In this document: positions 8,913 to 18,000 of the stretch, in pieces | Layout of the letters: each line of letters starts with the position of its first letter | How positions within the stretch are numbered: the first letter of the stretch is position 1 | Assembly: GCA_963751695.1 (NCBI GenBank) | Contig: CAVVVP010000010.1 | Coordinates: 434,001-498,000, forward strand | Source of the DNA: SZUA-22 sp963751695 | GTDB lineage: Bacteria > Bacteroidota > Ignavibacteria > Ignavibacteriales > Melioribacteraceae | Reading direction: 5' to 3' | Length of the DNA: 64,000 nucleotides | The notes under the pieces: generated by a model | Seen by the model: only the letters and a program-made list of their open reading frames with translations | The model's database searches: none | Told to the model about the DNA's origin: nothing | Made by a program: the position numbers and the translations under genes

Positions 8913-9995
8913 ATGAAAAATTCGCTAGAAGGCAATGCTATTGTATATTGTGAAGGTTCATATAATACGACGAATGGTAAAACTGCACATGGTTTGGTAA
9001 GGTTTACAAAGAGATATAATGTTGTAATTGTAATTGATTCTAAATACTCTGGTGAAGATGCACTGAAGGTAATTGATGGGAAAAATGGTAATATACCGAT
9101 AGTTTCAACTTTAGATGAAGCAATAAAAGAAGCAAAAATATCTGGACATCCAGCAAGTTTTTTTGTTGTTGGTCTAGCCCCAGATGGTGGCAGATTAAGT
9201 ACTGAAGGTTTAACTGAAGTTAAAAATGCAATTAAAAAGGGGCTAAATGTTGATTGTGGTCTTCACGATTTTCTTACTGATAATAAATCAATTATATCTT
9301 TAGCAAAAAAATTTAATGTTAAGGTTAGAGATATAAGAAAAACTCCCCCACGAGAAAAATTAAATTTCTTTAGTGGTAAAATTGAAGAGGTTGATTCTCA
9401 CGTAATTGCAGTATTAGGAACTGATTCTGCTATTGGTAAAAGAACCACTGCCTGGATTTTATTAAATTCCCTTCAAGAACTCGGCTATAAAACTGAGCTG
9501 GTTGGAACCGGACAGACAGCATGGCTGCAAGGTGCAAAATATTCTCTAATCATGGACTCACTGATCAATGATTTTGTCTCTGGAGAAATCGAGCATGCTG
9601 TTTACTCGGCATGGAAAAATGAAAAACCTCACTTTATAATAATTGAAGGTCAAGGCAGTTTACTAAATCCTGCTTATCCAGGTGGATTTGAAATTATTGC
9701 TGCTGGGCGACCTAAATCTATAATTTTACAGCATGCTCCAGCTAGAAAAGAGTATGATGGCTTCCCTGGTTATAAACTTCATCCACTAAAAAAACAAATT
9801 GAAGCTGTTAATTTAATATCAGGGAAAAAAGTATCGGCTATTACGATTAATCATGAAAAATTAAGCACCAAAGAAGTTATTGAGGAATGTAACAAGATCA
9901 AGAATAAACACGAGATTTCAGCATATGATGTTTTATCATTCGGTGGCGAAAAACTGGCTAAGCACATTATCAAAAAATCTAAAATCAAATTCTAA
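8913..9995 (+). CDS. DUF1611 P-loop protein, DgcN-like (D-glutamate N-acetyltransferase family)
   Basis: The 360-residue protein has an N-terminal Rossmann-like domain (about residues 1-140, with GLAPDGGRL) and a C-terminal P-loop domain. The P-loop reads GTDSAIGKRTTA near residue 166 and is followed by VGTGQTAW and EGQGSLLNP. This is the DUF1611 family. From established work, its member DgcN acetylates D-glutamate to N-acetyl-D-glutamate in marine bacteria, and works with DgcA, an enolase-superfamily racemase. A DgcA-like gene lies two genes downstream (12369), which supports a similar job here. The start immediately follows the preceding stop codon. The exact acyl donor and substrate are inferred, not shown. 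Confidence 0.75.
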   Translation: MKNSLEGNAIVYCEGSYNTTNGKTAHGLVRFTKRYNVVIVIDSKYSGEDALKVIDGKNGNIPIVSTLDEAIKEAKISGHPASFFVVGLAPDGGRLSTEGLTEVKNAIKKGLNVDCGLHDFLTDNKSIISLAKKFNVKVRDIRKTPPREKLNFFSGKIEEVDSHVIAVLGTDSAIGKRTTAWILLNSLQELGYKTELVGTGQTAWLQGAKYSLIMDSLINDFVSGEIEHAVYSAWKNEKPHFIIIEGQGSLLNPAYPGGFEIIAAGRPKSIILQHAPARKEYDGFPGYKLHPLKKQIEAVNLISGKKVSAITINHEKLSTKEVIEECNKIKNKHEISAYDVLSFGGEKLAKHIIKKSKIKF

Positions 9996-10009
9996 TTTTG
10001 AGTATTAAA

Positions 10010-12367
10010 ATGAAAAAAAATAATATTTCTTCTGCAACCCTTAAAGATTTAGTAGTTATCGACAAACTAACTATTGGGCCGATAAAACTAGAAAAGAAGA
10101 GAGTAGTTGCACCTTATACCGTTTATAAGGGAAAAGAGATCGCAACTTATGATTTTATATATACCTATGAAGAAGAGGTTTTCGAACCTCTCAATAGTGC
10201 TCATTATAATCTTGCTAGCATGCTTGCTTCACAAGTAGCAATAAATTATGGCTTGTTCTGCAAGGAGATCGTATTTCAAGGTTTGTTTGATGACATTGAT
10301 AAGACAGCCATAAAAGATTGGATGGAAAACACAGCACGCGAAATTTATGTTAAGAAGTTCCTTGAATCTAATCTATTTCTAGTCGGACCTTGTTCAAATC
10401 TACCAGTTGTTAAAAATAAGAACTATTCAGCTGCAAAATTGGAATTTGTTGAATCAGATCACAATCATTCAAAATCAAACTGGGAATATTGGGAAATTGA
10501 TAAAAATAAGCATTGTATACTTTCTAGTGGTGGAAAAGATAGTTTACTTAGTCATGGTTTAATTGATGAGATAGGATTTGAAAGTTACCCTATTTTTGTC
10601 AATGAATCTGGTAGGCATTGGTTTACTGCAATAAATGCATATAGATATTTCAAGGAGAATGTTCCTAATACTGGAAGGGTCTGGGTTAATTCAGATAGAG
10701 TATTCTCTTTCATGCTTAAACAACTTCCATTCATACGTAAAGACCATGCAGATATTAGGTCTGATGAGTACCCAATTCGTTTGTGGACAGTTGCTATATT
10801 TTCGATGGCAGTTCTCCCCTTATTACGCAGGAAGAAAATTGGAAGATTGATAATTGGAGATGAATATGATACAACTGTAAGATCTTCTTACCGAGGTATA
10901 TCTCATTATGATGGACTCTACGACCAAAGCAAATATTTTGATGAATATATGTCAAGATATTTTATGCGCAAAGGTTGGGCCATTTCACAATTTTCAATTT
11001 TAAGACCATTAAGTGAACTTTTAATTGAAACGATACTTGCTAAACGATATCCTGAACTTCAGGCTAATCAAGTTTCTTGTCATGCAGCTCATAAGGTCGG
11101 TGAGAAAATAAAACCATGCGGCAAATGTGAAAAATGCAGACGCATAATTGGTATGCTTTCAGCGATTGATATAAACCCAGAAAAATGCGGTTACTCTCAG
11201 CTACAGATAAAAAACAGTTTGAAAATTTTAGAAGAGAAATCAATCCATCAAGAAAAGGCTGGTGCTGATCAACTGCTTATCATGCTATCAGAAAAAGGAT
11301 TGATTACTTTAGAAAAGAAAAAAGCAAGTAAACTAAAGGAACACCCTGAAGTTTTACATTTAAGGTTTGATTCTGAAAAATCTCAGATGATTGCAATTCC
11401 AAAAGAATTAAGGAAAAGTCTTTATAATATTTTTCTAGAATATTCACTTGGTGCTCTCAGAAGAGTGTCAAGGAAATGGGAAAATATCGATCCGTTCACT
11501 GAACCAGATATTAAATATGAATACCCTTTTGAATTAAGTAAAATGAGTACAAAAGGTCAATCAACTAAAACTAGAGTTACGAATAAACGAAAGTACCTTT
11601 GGGCACAAATGTCATGGCCTGAAGCAGAGGATGCCCTAAGAATTATAGATACAGCTTTACTTCCGGTTGGAGCAATTGAACAACATGGACCGCATCTTCC
11701 ATTAGATGTTGATGCTTCAGACGCAGAATATCTTGCAACCAGTGTTGCAAAAGCATGTAGCGATCCAAAACCTTTAGTTCTTCCTCTTATTTCTTACGGT
11801 GTTTCATATCATCATGAGGATTTTAAAGGAACAATAAGTATTACTAACGAAACGTTAGCAAGAATTGTATATGAAATCGGTATTGATATTGCCCGTCAGG
11901 GAATCAAGAAATTAATTATTATTAACGGACATGGAGATAATGCTCCAACGTTAAGTTATGCTGCTCAGATGATCAATAGAGATGCAAAAATATTTGTTGC
12001 AGTTGATACTGGAGAAACGAGTGATGTGGATTTGGATGAATTAACAGACGTTCCAAATGACGTCCATGCTGGAGATATTGAAACCAGCACTACTCTTGCA
12101 ACCAGGCCGGAGTTAGTAGATATGAATCTTGCCAAAAAGGAAGTTATGAAGTTTTCAAGCAAATATTTAAATTTTTCATCTTCACGAGGACTACCTTGGT
12201 ATGCTCATACCCATAAAATATCGAATAGCGGAGTGATGGGTGATCCTACAAAAGCAGATGCAAAAAAAGGTAAAAAAATGTGGGAAATTATGATTGCACA
12301 TCTTGTAGCTCTTGTTGAAGATGTGAAAAGAATGTCGCTTGATGAAATCCACCAAAAAAAATACTAA
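10010..12367 (+). CDS. PP-loop ATPase (MurL/QueC-like) fused to creatininase-family amidohydrolase
   Basis: The 785-residue protein is a two-domain fusion. The N-terminal part (to about residue 420) carries a PP-loop, SSGGKDS, near residue 171, and a cysteine cluster PCGKCEKC near residue 370 that probably binds zinc. PP-loop enzymes adenylate a substrate and release pyrophosphate. The layout resembles MurL, which epimerises the terminal L-Glu of UDP-MurNAc-L-Ala-L-Glu, and more distantly QueC. The C-terminal part (about 530-785) is a complete creatininase fold with EQHGPHLP, NGHGDN and HAGDIETS metal and active-site motifs; that family hydrolyses small cyclic or linear amides. A TTG at 9998 is an alternative start, but the ATG at 10010 is preferred. 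The fusion and its D-glutamate neighbours point to glutamyl-amide or peptide chemistry. Confidence 0.72.
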   Translation: MKKNNISSATLKDLVVIDKLTIGPIKLEKKRVVAPYTVYKGKEIATYDFIYTYEEEVFEPLNSAHYNLASMLASQVAINYGLFCKEIVFQGLFDDIDKTAIKDWMENTAREIYVKKFLESNLFLVGPCSNLPVVKNKNYSAAKLEFVESDHNHSKSNWEYWEIDKNKHCILSSGGKDSLLSHGLIDEIGFESYPIFVNESGRHWFTAINAYRYFKENVPNTGRVWVNSDRVFSFMLKQLPFIRKDHADIRSDEYPIRLWTVAIFSMAVLPLLRRKKIGRLIIGDEYDTTVRSSYRGISHYDGLYDQSKYFDEYMSRYFMRKGWAISQFSILRPLSELLIETILAKRYPELQANQVSCHAAHKVGEKIKPCGKCEKCRRIIGMLSAIDINPEKCGYSQLQIKNSLKILEEKSIHQEKAGADQLLIMLSEKGLITLEKKKASKLKEHPEVLHLRFDSEKSQMIAIPKELRKSLYNIFLEYSLGALRRVSRKWENIDPFTEPDIKYEYPFELSKMSTKGQSTKTRVTNKRKYLWAQMSWPEAEDALRIIDTALLPVGAIEQHGPHLPLDVDASDAEYLATSVAKACSDPKPLVLPLISYGVSYHHEDFKGTISITNETLARIVYEIGIDIARQGIKKLIIINGHGDNAPTLSYAAQMINRDAKIFVAVDTGETSDVDLDELTDVPNDVHAGDIETSTTLATRPELVDMNLAKKEVMKFSSKYLNFSSSRGLPWYAHTHKISNSGVMGDPTKADAKKGKKMWEIMIAHLVALVEDVKRMSLDEIHQKKY

Positions 12368-12368
12368 G

Positions 12369-13436
12369 ATGAAAATTAAAAACTTAGAAATATATCCGTT
12401 TAACTTAAAATTAAAAGAACCTTATACTATCTCTTATGAAACAATAACTACTGCCCCAAATGTATTTCTACGAATTGAAACCACTTCAGGAATCAATGCT
12501 TACGGTTGTAGTGCTCCAGATAAAGGAGTTACGGGAGAGACACTTGAGACAACAATAGCTGCTTTTAATGATTTAATTCAACCATATTTAATCGGTGTTG
12601 ATCCAATTAGATATTCATTACACCTACAAATACTTAAAGAGAAGTTAATAAAACTGCCCTCTGCACTCGCAATGGTTGATTCTGCTCTCTATGATATATT
12701 GGGAAAATATTCAAAACTTCCGGTATATAAACTTCTTGGTGGATTTAGAACGAGTATAAAAACTAGCATTACTATAGGTATTTTATCAATCCAAGAAACT
12801 ATAGCTCAAGCTTCAGAATTTATTGCTGAGGGATTTCAAGTTCTAAAAATTAAAGGTGGGAAAAACGTAGAGGAAGATATTGAAAGGATCAACCGAATCA
12901 GAGAAATTTTTGGGAATAAAATTGAGCTACGCTTCGATGCAAATCAAGGTTATTCTGTTCCAGAATCATTGAGATTTGTTGAGCAAACCAAAAAGGCAAA
13001 AATTGAATTAATTGAACAGCCCACAAGTAAAAATCAACCTGACCTCATGGGTAGAGTTCTTGATAATGTATCTATTCCTGTTATGGCCGATGAGAGTCTA
13101 ATGAATCTAAGAGATGCCTTTAAATTGGCTAAAAGAAATTTAGCCGATATGGTGAATATTAAACTTATGAAAGTTGGTGGTATAAATGAGGCACTTCACA
13201 TTAACTCCGTAGCTAAAGCAGCAGGCCTTGAAGCAATGGTTGGATGCATGGACGAATCTGCACTAGGAATAGCTGCTGGGTTACATTTTGCGTTAGGGAA
13301 ACCTAATGTATTTTATGCGGATTTAGATGGACATTTTGATCTGATTGATGATCCAACAAAAGGTGCTGTGATTCTAAAAAAGGGTATATTATACCCAACT
13401 GATAATCCAGGTCTTGGATTTGACCCGGTTTTTTAA
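12369..13436 (+). CDS. Enolase-superfamily epimerase (dipeptide epimerase / DgcA-like)
   Basis: The 355-residue protein is a muconate-lactonising-subgroup enolase-superfamily member. It has the catalytic KxK (LKIKGG, near residue 163), metal ligands in RFDANQG, IEQP and DES, and the second catalytic lysine in NIKLMKVGG. The DLDG motif near the end binds the substrate amino group in L-Ala-D/L-Glu epimerases. DgcA, which racemises N-acetyl-D-glutamate to the L form, belongs to the same group. I chose the ATG at 12369, one base after the upstream stop, instead of an upstream start inside the previous gene. With the DUF1611 gene nearby, N-acetylglutamate or an Ala-Glu dipeptide is the likeliest substrate. 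Confidence 0.82.
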   Translation: MKIKNLEIYPFNLKLKEPYTISYETITTAPNVFLRIETTSGINAYGCSAPDKGVTGETLETTIAAFNDLIQPYLIGVDPIRYSLHLQILKEKLIKLPSALAMVDSALYDILGKYSKLPVYKLLGGFRTSIKTSITIGILSIQETIAQASEFIAEGFQVLKIKGGKNVEEDIERINRIREIFGNKIELRFDANQGYSVPESLRFVEQTKKAKIELIEQPTSKNQPDLMGRVLDNVSIPVMADESLMNLRDAFKLAKRNLADMVNIKLMKVGGINEALHINSVAKAAGLEAMVGCMDESALGIAAGLHFALGKPNVFYADLDGHFDLIDDPTKGAVILKKGILYPTDNPGLGFDPVF

Positions 13437-13453
13437 CATATGGAGGATATAAA

Positions 13454-14227
13454 ATGAAATTTAAAATAAATAATCCGCAAATACCTATAATTATTGCAGC
13501 CATACATGATGGACATATGATACGTCCAGAATTACAAGAACTGCTAATTCTCGGCGAAAAAGAAAGATTAAGAGAGGAAGATCCATACACAGCAAATTGG
13601 TTGAATATTTCTCCAAATTCTATAACGACTGATATTTCTCGCTTTGAGGTCGATCTGAATCGAGCTCGAGAGAAGGCGATTTATAAGAAGCCAGAAGATT
13701 GCTGGGGTCTGCAAGTTTGGAAGAAGGAATTGGATGAAAATATTATTAAGAATTCGTTAGAAATATATGATGCATTTTATACCAAATTGAAACGAACATT
13801 AGACGAACTTACAAAGATTCATGGCCATGTTATTGTCTATGATATTCATTCGTATAATTATAAGCGAAATGGACCAGACAACCCTCCAGAGGGCGATATT
13901 CAAAACCCAGAAGTAAACTTGGGGACAGGAACTATGAATAGAGCGAAATGGGAAATTATTGTAGATCAATTTATACATGATATCAGAAGTTTCGACTTTT
14001 TAGGGAGGAATCTAGATATTAGAGAGAACATCAAATTTAAGGGTGGATATTTTCCAACTTGGATACATCAAAATTATCCAGATAAAGTTTGTTGCTTGTC
14101 AATAGAATTTCGAAAGTTCTTTATGGATGAATGGAGTGGAATTCCAGATGACAATCAAATATCAGAGATTTACAAAGTTCTTGAGTTTTCACTTGAGGGA
14201 GTGTCGGCTAGATTAAAAGAATTATAA
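13454..14227 (+). CDS. N-formylglutamate amidohydrolase family protein
   Basis: The 257-residue protein carries the family's metal and substrate motifs: IHDGH near residue 18, REEDPYT, RFEVDLNRAR, DIHSYN and SIEFRKFFMDEW. Known members (HutG) hydrolyse N-formyl-L-glutamate to glutamate and formate in histidine breakdown, but no other hut gene is present. Next to DUF1611 and an epimerase, it more likely cleaves another N-acyl-glutamate or a glutamyl peptide. A clear GGAGGA ribosome binding site lies upstream of the ATG. The length is close to the usual size for the family. Confidence 0.8.
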   Translation: MKFKINNPQIPIIIAAIHDGHMIRPELQELLILGEKERLREEDPYTANWLNISPNSITTDISRFEVDLNRAREKAIYKKPEDCWGLQVWKKELDENIIKNSLEIYDAFYTKLKRTLDELTKIHGHVIVYDIHSYNYKRNGPDNPPEGDIQNPEVNLGTGTMNRAKWEIIVDQFIHDIRSFDFLGRNLDIRENIKFKGGYFPTWIHQNYPDKVCCLSIEFRKFFMDEWSGIPDDNQISEIYKVLEFSLEGVSARLKEL

Positions 14228-14251
14228 TTTTTATCATTATTTGGAATAAAT

Positions 14252-16165
14252 TTGACCAGAACGAATCAAAATAAACCTCTTATCACTAATCAATTTATAG
14301 ACAGGATATGTAAACGAATTGATGACAATAAACCTGTCCGTCGAACACTTCCTTTGGGAGGTAGACTTCACATTGATAGACCATTACCTTTCATATGCAT
14401 CTATCGACGGCCTTCCAAGATTGATGACTCTGGTACCGAAAAATTGGTAAAGGGAGAAGCATCATATTTAATTACTTCATCTAGTTCAAAGATAAAGAAT
14501 GATATAACTTCATTATTGGGAAATATCATTTCGCAAATCTCTGAAGAATTTGGTGCATTTTTAGTAATTGAGATCTGGACAAGAAGAAATAATAAGGTAA
14601 TGAATAATAATGAGCTACATCTTCTTGATCCCTCGTTACGGCTAAAAATATCCAAGAATCACTTCCCTACTCAAACTGTTGAAGCTATGGAGAAAGCTCT
14701 TCAAAAAATCACTATCCTTAGACAGAAAGTTAAGGTCCAAATCGAGTATACAAAAACACAATGGCCTGAGAAAATGCCACCAATTGTTTCTTCAACTCTT
14801 TCAAAACAACGCAACGTTTTTTTTATTGGCATAGAGATAGATGAATTTTTTAAAAACCCGACAACAAATGAAATCTATCCCTTAGTCCTGCGAAAAGTCC
14901 ATCAAGGGTTAGCAAGAGCTATTAAGATGGGTGCATTTCAATTTTCACACAGGCAGACGACACTCCGACCAACAAATTATCATGCACTTGGACGAAGAGC
15001 TATGGTAAATGCGGTCTGGGAAGTTGATCAAAAATTGGCTGAGATTAGTAATTCCTTTGACTTTCTCCTTCTTGTTACTCCCATAAATATTGAACAAGCA
15101 TGGAATAAATTTCAGACGAATAAATTTCAGTCACCACCAATATTTTATTATCGTCCTATACCAGTAAATCCAACTCTACTCAAATCTAAATTGCTGACTA
15201 TTCCGATTGAAAGAATTGAAGATCCGACAATTTCTTCCCTATTTGTTGAAAAACAAATTGAACTTGAAAGGACATTATCAATGTTAAGAGATCGTGGTAC
15301 TCGAAATTTTTATTTCGGAAGTCTACAGTTGTATGGAGAGATCGATTCAGAATTGTTGAACACCGCGAAAGATATTCTTGAAAAAGTTTCTGCTCACAAA
15401 CATGAACCAGCTAATCAAAACTATTTTAATGCAGAAATGTTCTCAAAGAAAGCTGAACAAGAGATTTTATACTATAGAAACTTTAATAAAAACGTTGATT
15501 CTCAAGTTATAATTAGGGACGATATAACCGGTCTTATGGTCTCCAAGGGAAACTTATTGGTAGGCAGCAAATTAAGGATTCCAGAATCGAGAGTTGAAGC
15601 CCTACTCCAACATGAAGTCGGGACACATATATTGACTTACTTCAATGGGAAAGTTCAACCATTCCAACAACTATATACAGGTCTTGCTGGGTATGATGAA
15701 CTTCAAGAAGGAATTGCTGTATTATCTGAATACTTAGTAGGAGGTCTAACTCCTACGAGACTGAGGCTACTTGCAGGTCGAGTAATAGCAGCACATAGTT
15801 TAGAAAGTGGTGCATCATTCACTGAAACGTTCCACCAATTATATAAAACATTTGATTTTCCTCAGAGAATATCGTATATAGTAACAGCTAGGATTTATCG
15901 AGGTGGAGGCATTACCAAGGATGCCGTTTATTTGCGAGGATTATTAAAAACCTTAGCATATTTTCAGAACGGAGGGAAATTAGAATCGTTACTTGTTGGT
16001 AAAATATCTTCAGAGCATATTCCGATGATAAATGAACTGACTGCCAGAAAGATATTAAAACCAATATCCTTAAAGCCTCGTTATTTGGAAAATCATGAAT
16101 CAATTCGTAAGCTTCAAAACTTGCAAACAGGAATTTCAGTTTTAGATTTAATAAAAAGGAGATAA
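14252..16165 (+). CDS. DUF1704 (QEGLA-motif, MATCAP-like) putative metallocarboxypeptidase
   Basis: The 637-residue protein matches the 'flavohemoglobin expression-modulating QEGLA motif' family. The signature RRTLPLGGRLHIDRPLPF lies near residue 30. The HExxxH zinc motif HEVGTH lies near residue 454, and LQEGIA about 30 residues later supplies the third ligand. Eukaryotic members of the same family (MATCAP/TMCP) are zinc carboxypeptidases that remove C-terminal tyrosine or glutamate from tubulin tails. By analogy this protein may trim C-terminal residues from a peptide. The start is TTG at 14252; no ATG fits. It is followed one base later by the ATP-grasp gene, so the two are translationally coupled. 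Confidence 0.78.
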   Translation: MTRTNQNKPLITNQFIDRICKRIDDNKPVRRTLPLGGRLHIDRPLPFICIYRRPSKIDDSGTEKLVKGEASYLITSSSSKIKNDITSLLGNIISQISEEFGAFLVIEIWTRRNNKVMNNNELHLLDPSLRLKISKNHFPTQTVEAMEKALQKITILRQKVKVQIEYTKTQWPEKMPPIVSSTLSKQRNVFFIGIEIDEFFKNPTTNEIYPLVLRKVHQGLARAIKMGAFQFSHRQTTLRPTNYHALGRRAMVNAVWEVDQKLAEISNSFDFLLLVTPINIEQAWNKFQTNKFQSPPIFYYRPIPVNPTLLKSKLLTIPIERIEDPTISSLFVEKQIELERTLSMLRDRGTRNFYFGSLQLYGEIDSELLNTAKDILEKVSAHKHEPANQNYFNAEMFSKKAEQEILYYRNFNKNVDSQVIIRDDITGLMVSKGNLLVGSKLRIPESRVEALLQHEVGTHILTYFNGKVQPFQQLYTGLAGYDELQEGIAVLSEYLVGGLTPTRLRLLAGRVIAAHSLESGASFTETFHQLYKTFDFPQRISYIVTARIYRGGGITKDAVYLRGLLKTLAYFQNGGKLESLLVGKISSEHIPMINELTARKILKPISLKPRYLENHESIRKLQNLQTGISVLDLIKRR

Positions 16166-16166
16166 A

Positions 16167-17213
16167 ATGAAAATTGGATTTGTAGTAAATGATATAATGA
16201 CTGAACAATCTGGGTATACTACCACAAGATTAGCTATGGGGGCTATTAATAGAGGACATGAAGCATGGACCATGGGTTTAGGAGATCTTGCTTATGATCC
16301 TGACGAAAATATAAAAGCCCGAGCACGTACCGTTCCCCAAAAACAATATAAATCAAATGACCTATATTTGAAAACACTACAGGGTAAGACTGCTATTAAA
16401 GAACGTATAACGGTGGATGAACTTGATATTTTAATGTTGCGAAGTGATCCGGCAAATGAAACAGGAAATCGTGGATGGGCAGCTACAGCAGGGGTAAATT
16501 TTGGTAGAATCGCAATGCGACACGGAGTAATTGTGGTAAATGATCCTGGTGGATTGTCTAAAGCATTAAACAAAACATACTTCCAATTATTTCCTGAAGA
16601 AGTTAGACCAAAAGCACTTATTACTAGAGATGTGTCGGAAATTAGAGAGTTTGCAAAAGATATGGGTGATAAGATAATTCTTAAACCTCTGCAGGGATCT
16701 GGTGGATCAGGAGTGTTTTTACTTCGTAAAGAGGATCGTTCAAATTTAAACCAAATAGTTGAATCATTATCTAAGGATGGCTACATTATTGCCCAAGAGT
16801 ATCTTACAGCAGCTGAGGAAGGAGATATACGACTCTTTATGATGAATGGCCAACCTTTGCGCCACAAGGGTAAGTATGCGGCTTTTCGAAGAGTTAGACA
16901 TGGTGATGATATAAGAAGCAATATTCACGCTGGTGGAAAGCTTAGAGAGGCAGAAATTACCGATGAACATCTTCAATTAGCAGAAATAGTAAGACCAAAA
17001 TTAGTACAAGATGGTATGTTCTTGGTCGGATTAGACATTGTCGGAAATAAATTAATGGAGATTAATGTTTTTAGTCCTGGCGGATTAGGAAGTGCTCAGA
17101 AATTTACAAAGATTAATTTCAGCAATGTGGTTCTCGATGCACTTGAAAGAAAGGTTCAGTATATGAGTTATTACCGTAGAAATTTTGATAATGATGAAAT
17201 GGCAACTCTCTAG
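16167..17213 (+). CDS. ATP-grasp ligase, glutathione-synthetase/RimK-like
   Basis: The 348-residue protein has the prokaryotic glutathione-synthetase layout. An N-terminal alpha/beta domain opens with MKIGFVVND. The ATP-grasp lid and phosphate loop is KPLQGSGGSGVFLL (near residue 172), the adenine-binding strand is QEYL, and a Mg-binding ExN motif lies in EINVFSPGG (near residue 300). Family members join a carboxylate to an amine through an acyl phosphate. A strong AAGGAG site overlaps the end of the DUF1704 gene. No gamma-glutamylcysteine synthetase gene is nearby, so true glutathione synthesis is unlikely; a peptide or glutamate ligase is a better guess. Confidence 0.8.
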   Translation: MKIGFVVNDIMTEQSGYTTTRLAMGAINRGHEAWTMGLGDLAYDPDENIKARARTVPQKQYKSNDLYLKTLQGKTAIKERITVDELDILMLRSDPANETGNRGWAATAGVNFGRIAMRHGVIVVNDPGGLSKALNKTYFQLFPEEVRPKALITRDVSEIREFAKDMGDKIILKPLQGSGGSGVFLLRKEDRSNLNQIVESLSKDGYIIAQEYLTAAEEGDIRLFMMNGQPLRHKGKYAAFRRVRHGDDIRSNIHAGGKLREAEITDEHLQLAEIVRPKLVQDGMFLVGLDIVGNKLMEINVFSPGGLGSAQKFTKINFSNVVLDALERKVQYMSYYRRNFDNDEMATL

Positions 17214-17253
17214 AGTTCCTTATACTGTTGTATCACTAATCTATTAAAGGAAG

Positions 17254-18000
17254 ATGGAAAGTTATAAACGCGAATTAAGAGATTTACAAATAGAATTGGT
17301 AAAACTTCAAAAGTGGGTGCAATTTAAAAATAAAAGATTACTTATCATTTTTGAAGGAAGAGATTCGGCTGGTAAAGGTGGAGCAATAAGACGATTTTCC
17401 AGATATTTAAATCCTAGAGCAGTAAGGGTTGTTGCAATGCCAAAACCAACTGATTATGAAAAAGGTCAATGGTTTTTTCAAAGGTATATTGCAGAACTTC
17501 CTACCGCCGGCGAAATAGTTTTTTTTGATAGAAGTTGGTATAACCGTGCCGTTGTTGAACCGGTGATGAATTTTTGCACAAAAAAGGAATATGAACTTTT
17601 TTTAACTCAGGTAATTCAAGTCGAAAAAATGCTTGTTGATGATGGTTTTATGATATTTAAATTGTGGTTTTCAATTAATATTGATGAACAAAATAAAAGA
17701 TTAGCAGAGAGAAATCACAATCCTCTTAAACAATGGAAATTAAGTACTATTGATATGGAAGCTCAAAAAAAATGGGATGAATTTACAAAGTACAAGGAAA
17801 GAATGTTTGAAAGGACCCACACTAATTATTGTCCATGGATTATCATAAAAGGAAATAATAAACAAACCGCCAGAATCGAATCTATGAAATATGTACTTTC
17901 ACAAATAAAATATAGTGACAAGAATATTAAAAATATTTCTTATGTAAATGATCCAGAGATACTTCAAGTATATAATAAAAACAGTTTGAATATGAGTTAA
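17254..18000 (+). CDS. Polyphosphate kinase 2 family (PPK2)
   Basis: The 248-residue protein shows the PPK2 Walker A FEGRDSAGKGG (near residue 31), the FFDRSWYNRA Walker B region and the GQWFFQRY lid motif. PPK2 enzymes transfer phosphate between polyphosphate and nucleoside mono- or diphosphates. It follows the ATP-grasp gene by 40 bases, with a GGAAG site just before the ATG, and is probably the last gene of the operon. In that setting it could recharge the AMP and ADP made by the PP-loop and ATP-grasp enzymes. Its nucleotide preference (AMP or ADP, purine choice) cannot be read with confidence. Confidence 0.85.
   Translation: MESYKRELRDLQIELVKLQKWVQFKNKRLLIIFEGRDSAGKGGAIRRFSRYLNPRAVRVVAMPKPTDYEKGQWFFQRYIAELPTAGEIVFFDRSWYNRAVVEPVMNFCTKKEYELFLTQVIQVEKMLVDDGFMIFKLWFSINIDEQNKRLAERNHNPLKQWKLSTIDMEAQKKWDEFTKYKERMFERTHTNYCPWIIIKGNNKQTARIESMKYVLSQIKYSDKNIKNISYVNDPEILQVYNKNSLNMS

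Noticed and set aside
10010..11300. QueC (queuosine) assignment of the PP-loop part
   Set aside because: The PP-loop and cysteines fit QueC loosely, but no other queuosine gene is near and the surrounding layout is closer to MurL; left as family-level only.
13454..14227. Histidine utilisation hutG
   Set aside because: The protein family fits, but hutH, hutU and hutI are absent and the neighbours concern glutamate and D-glutamate, so a hut role is not supported.
16167..17213. True glutathione synthetase
   Set aside because: No gamma-glutamylcysteine ligase is nearby and the operon content points to another ligase function.
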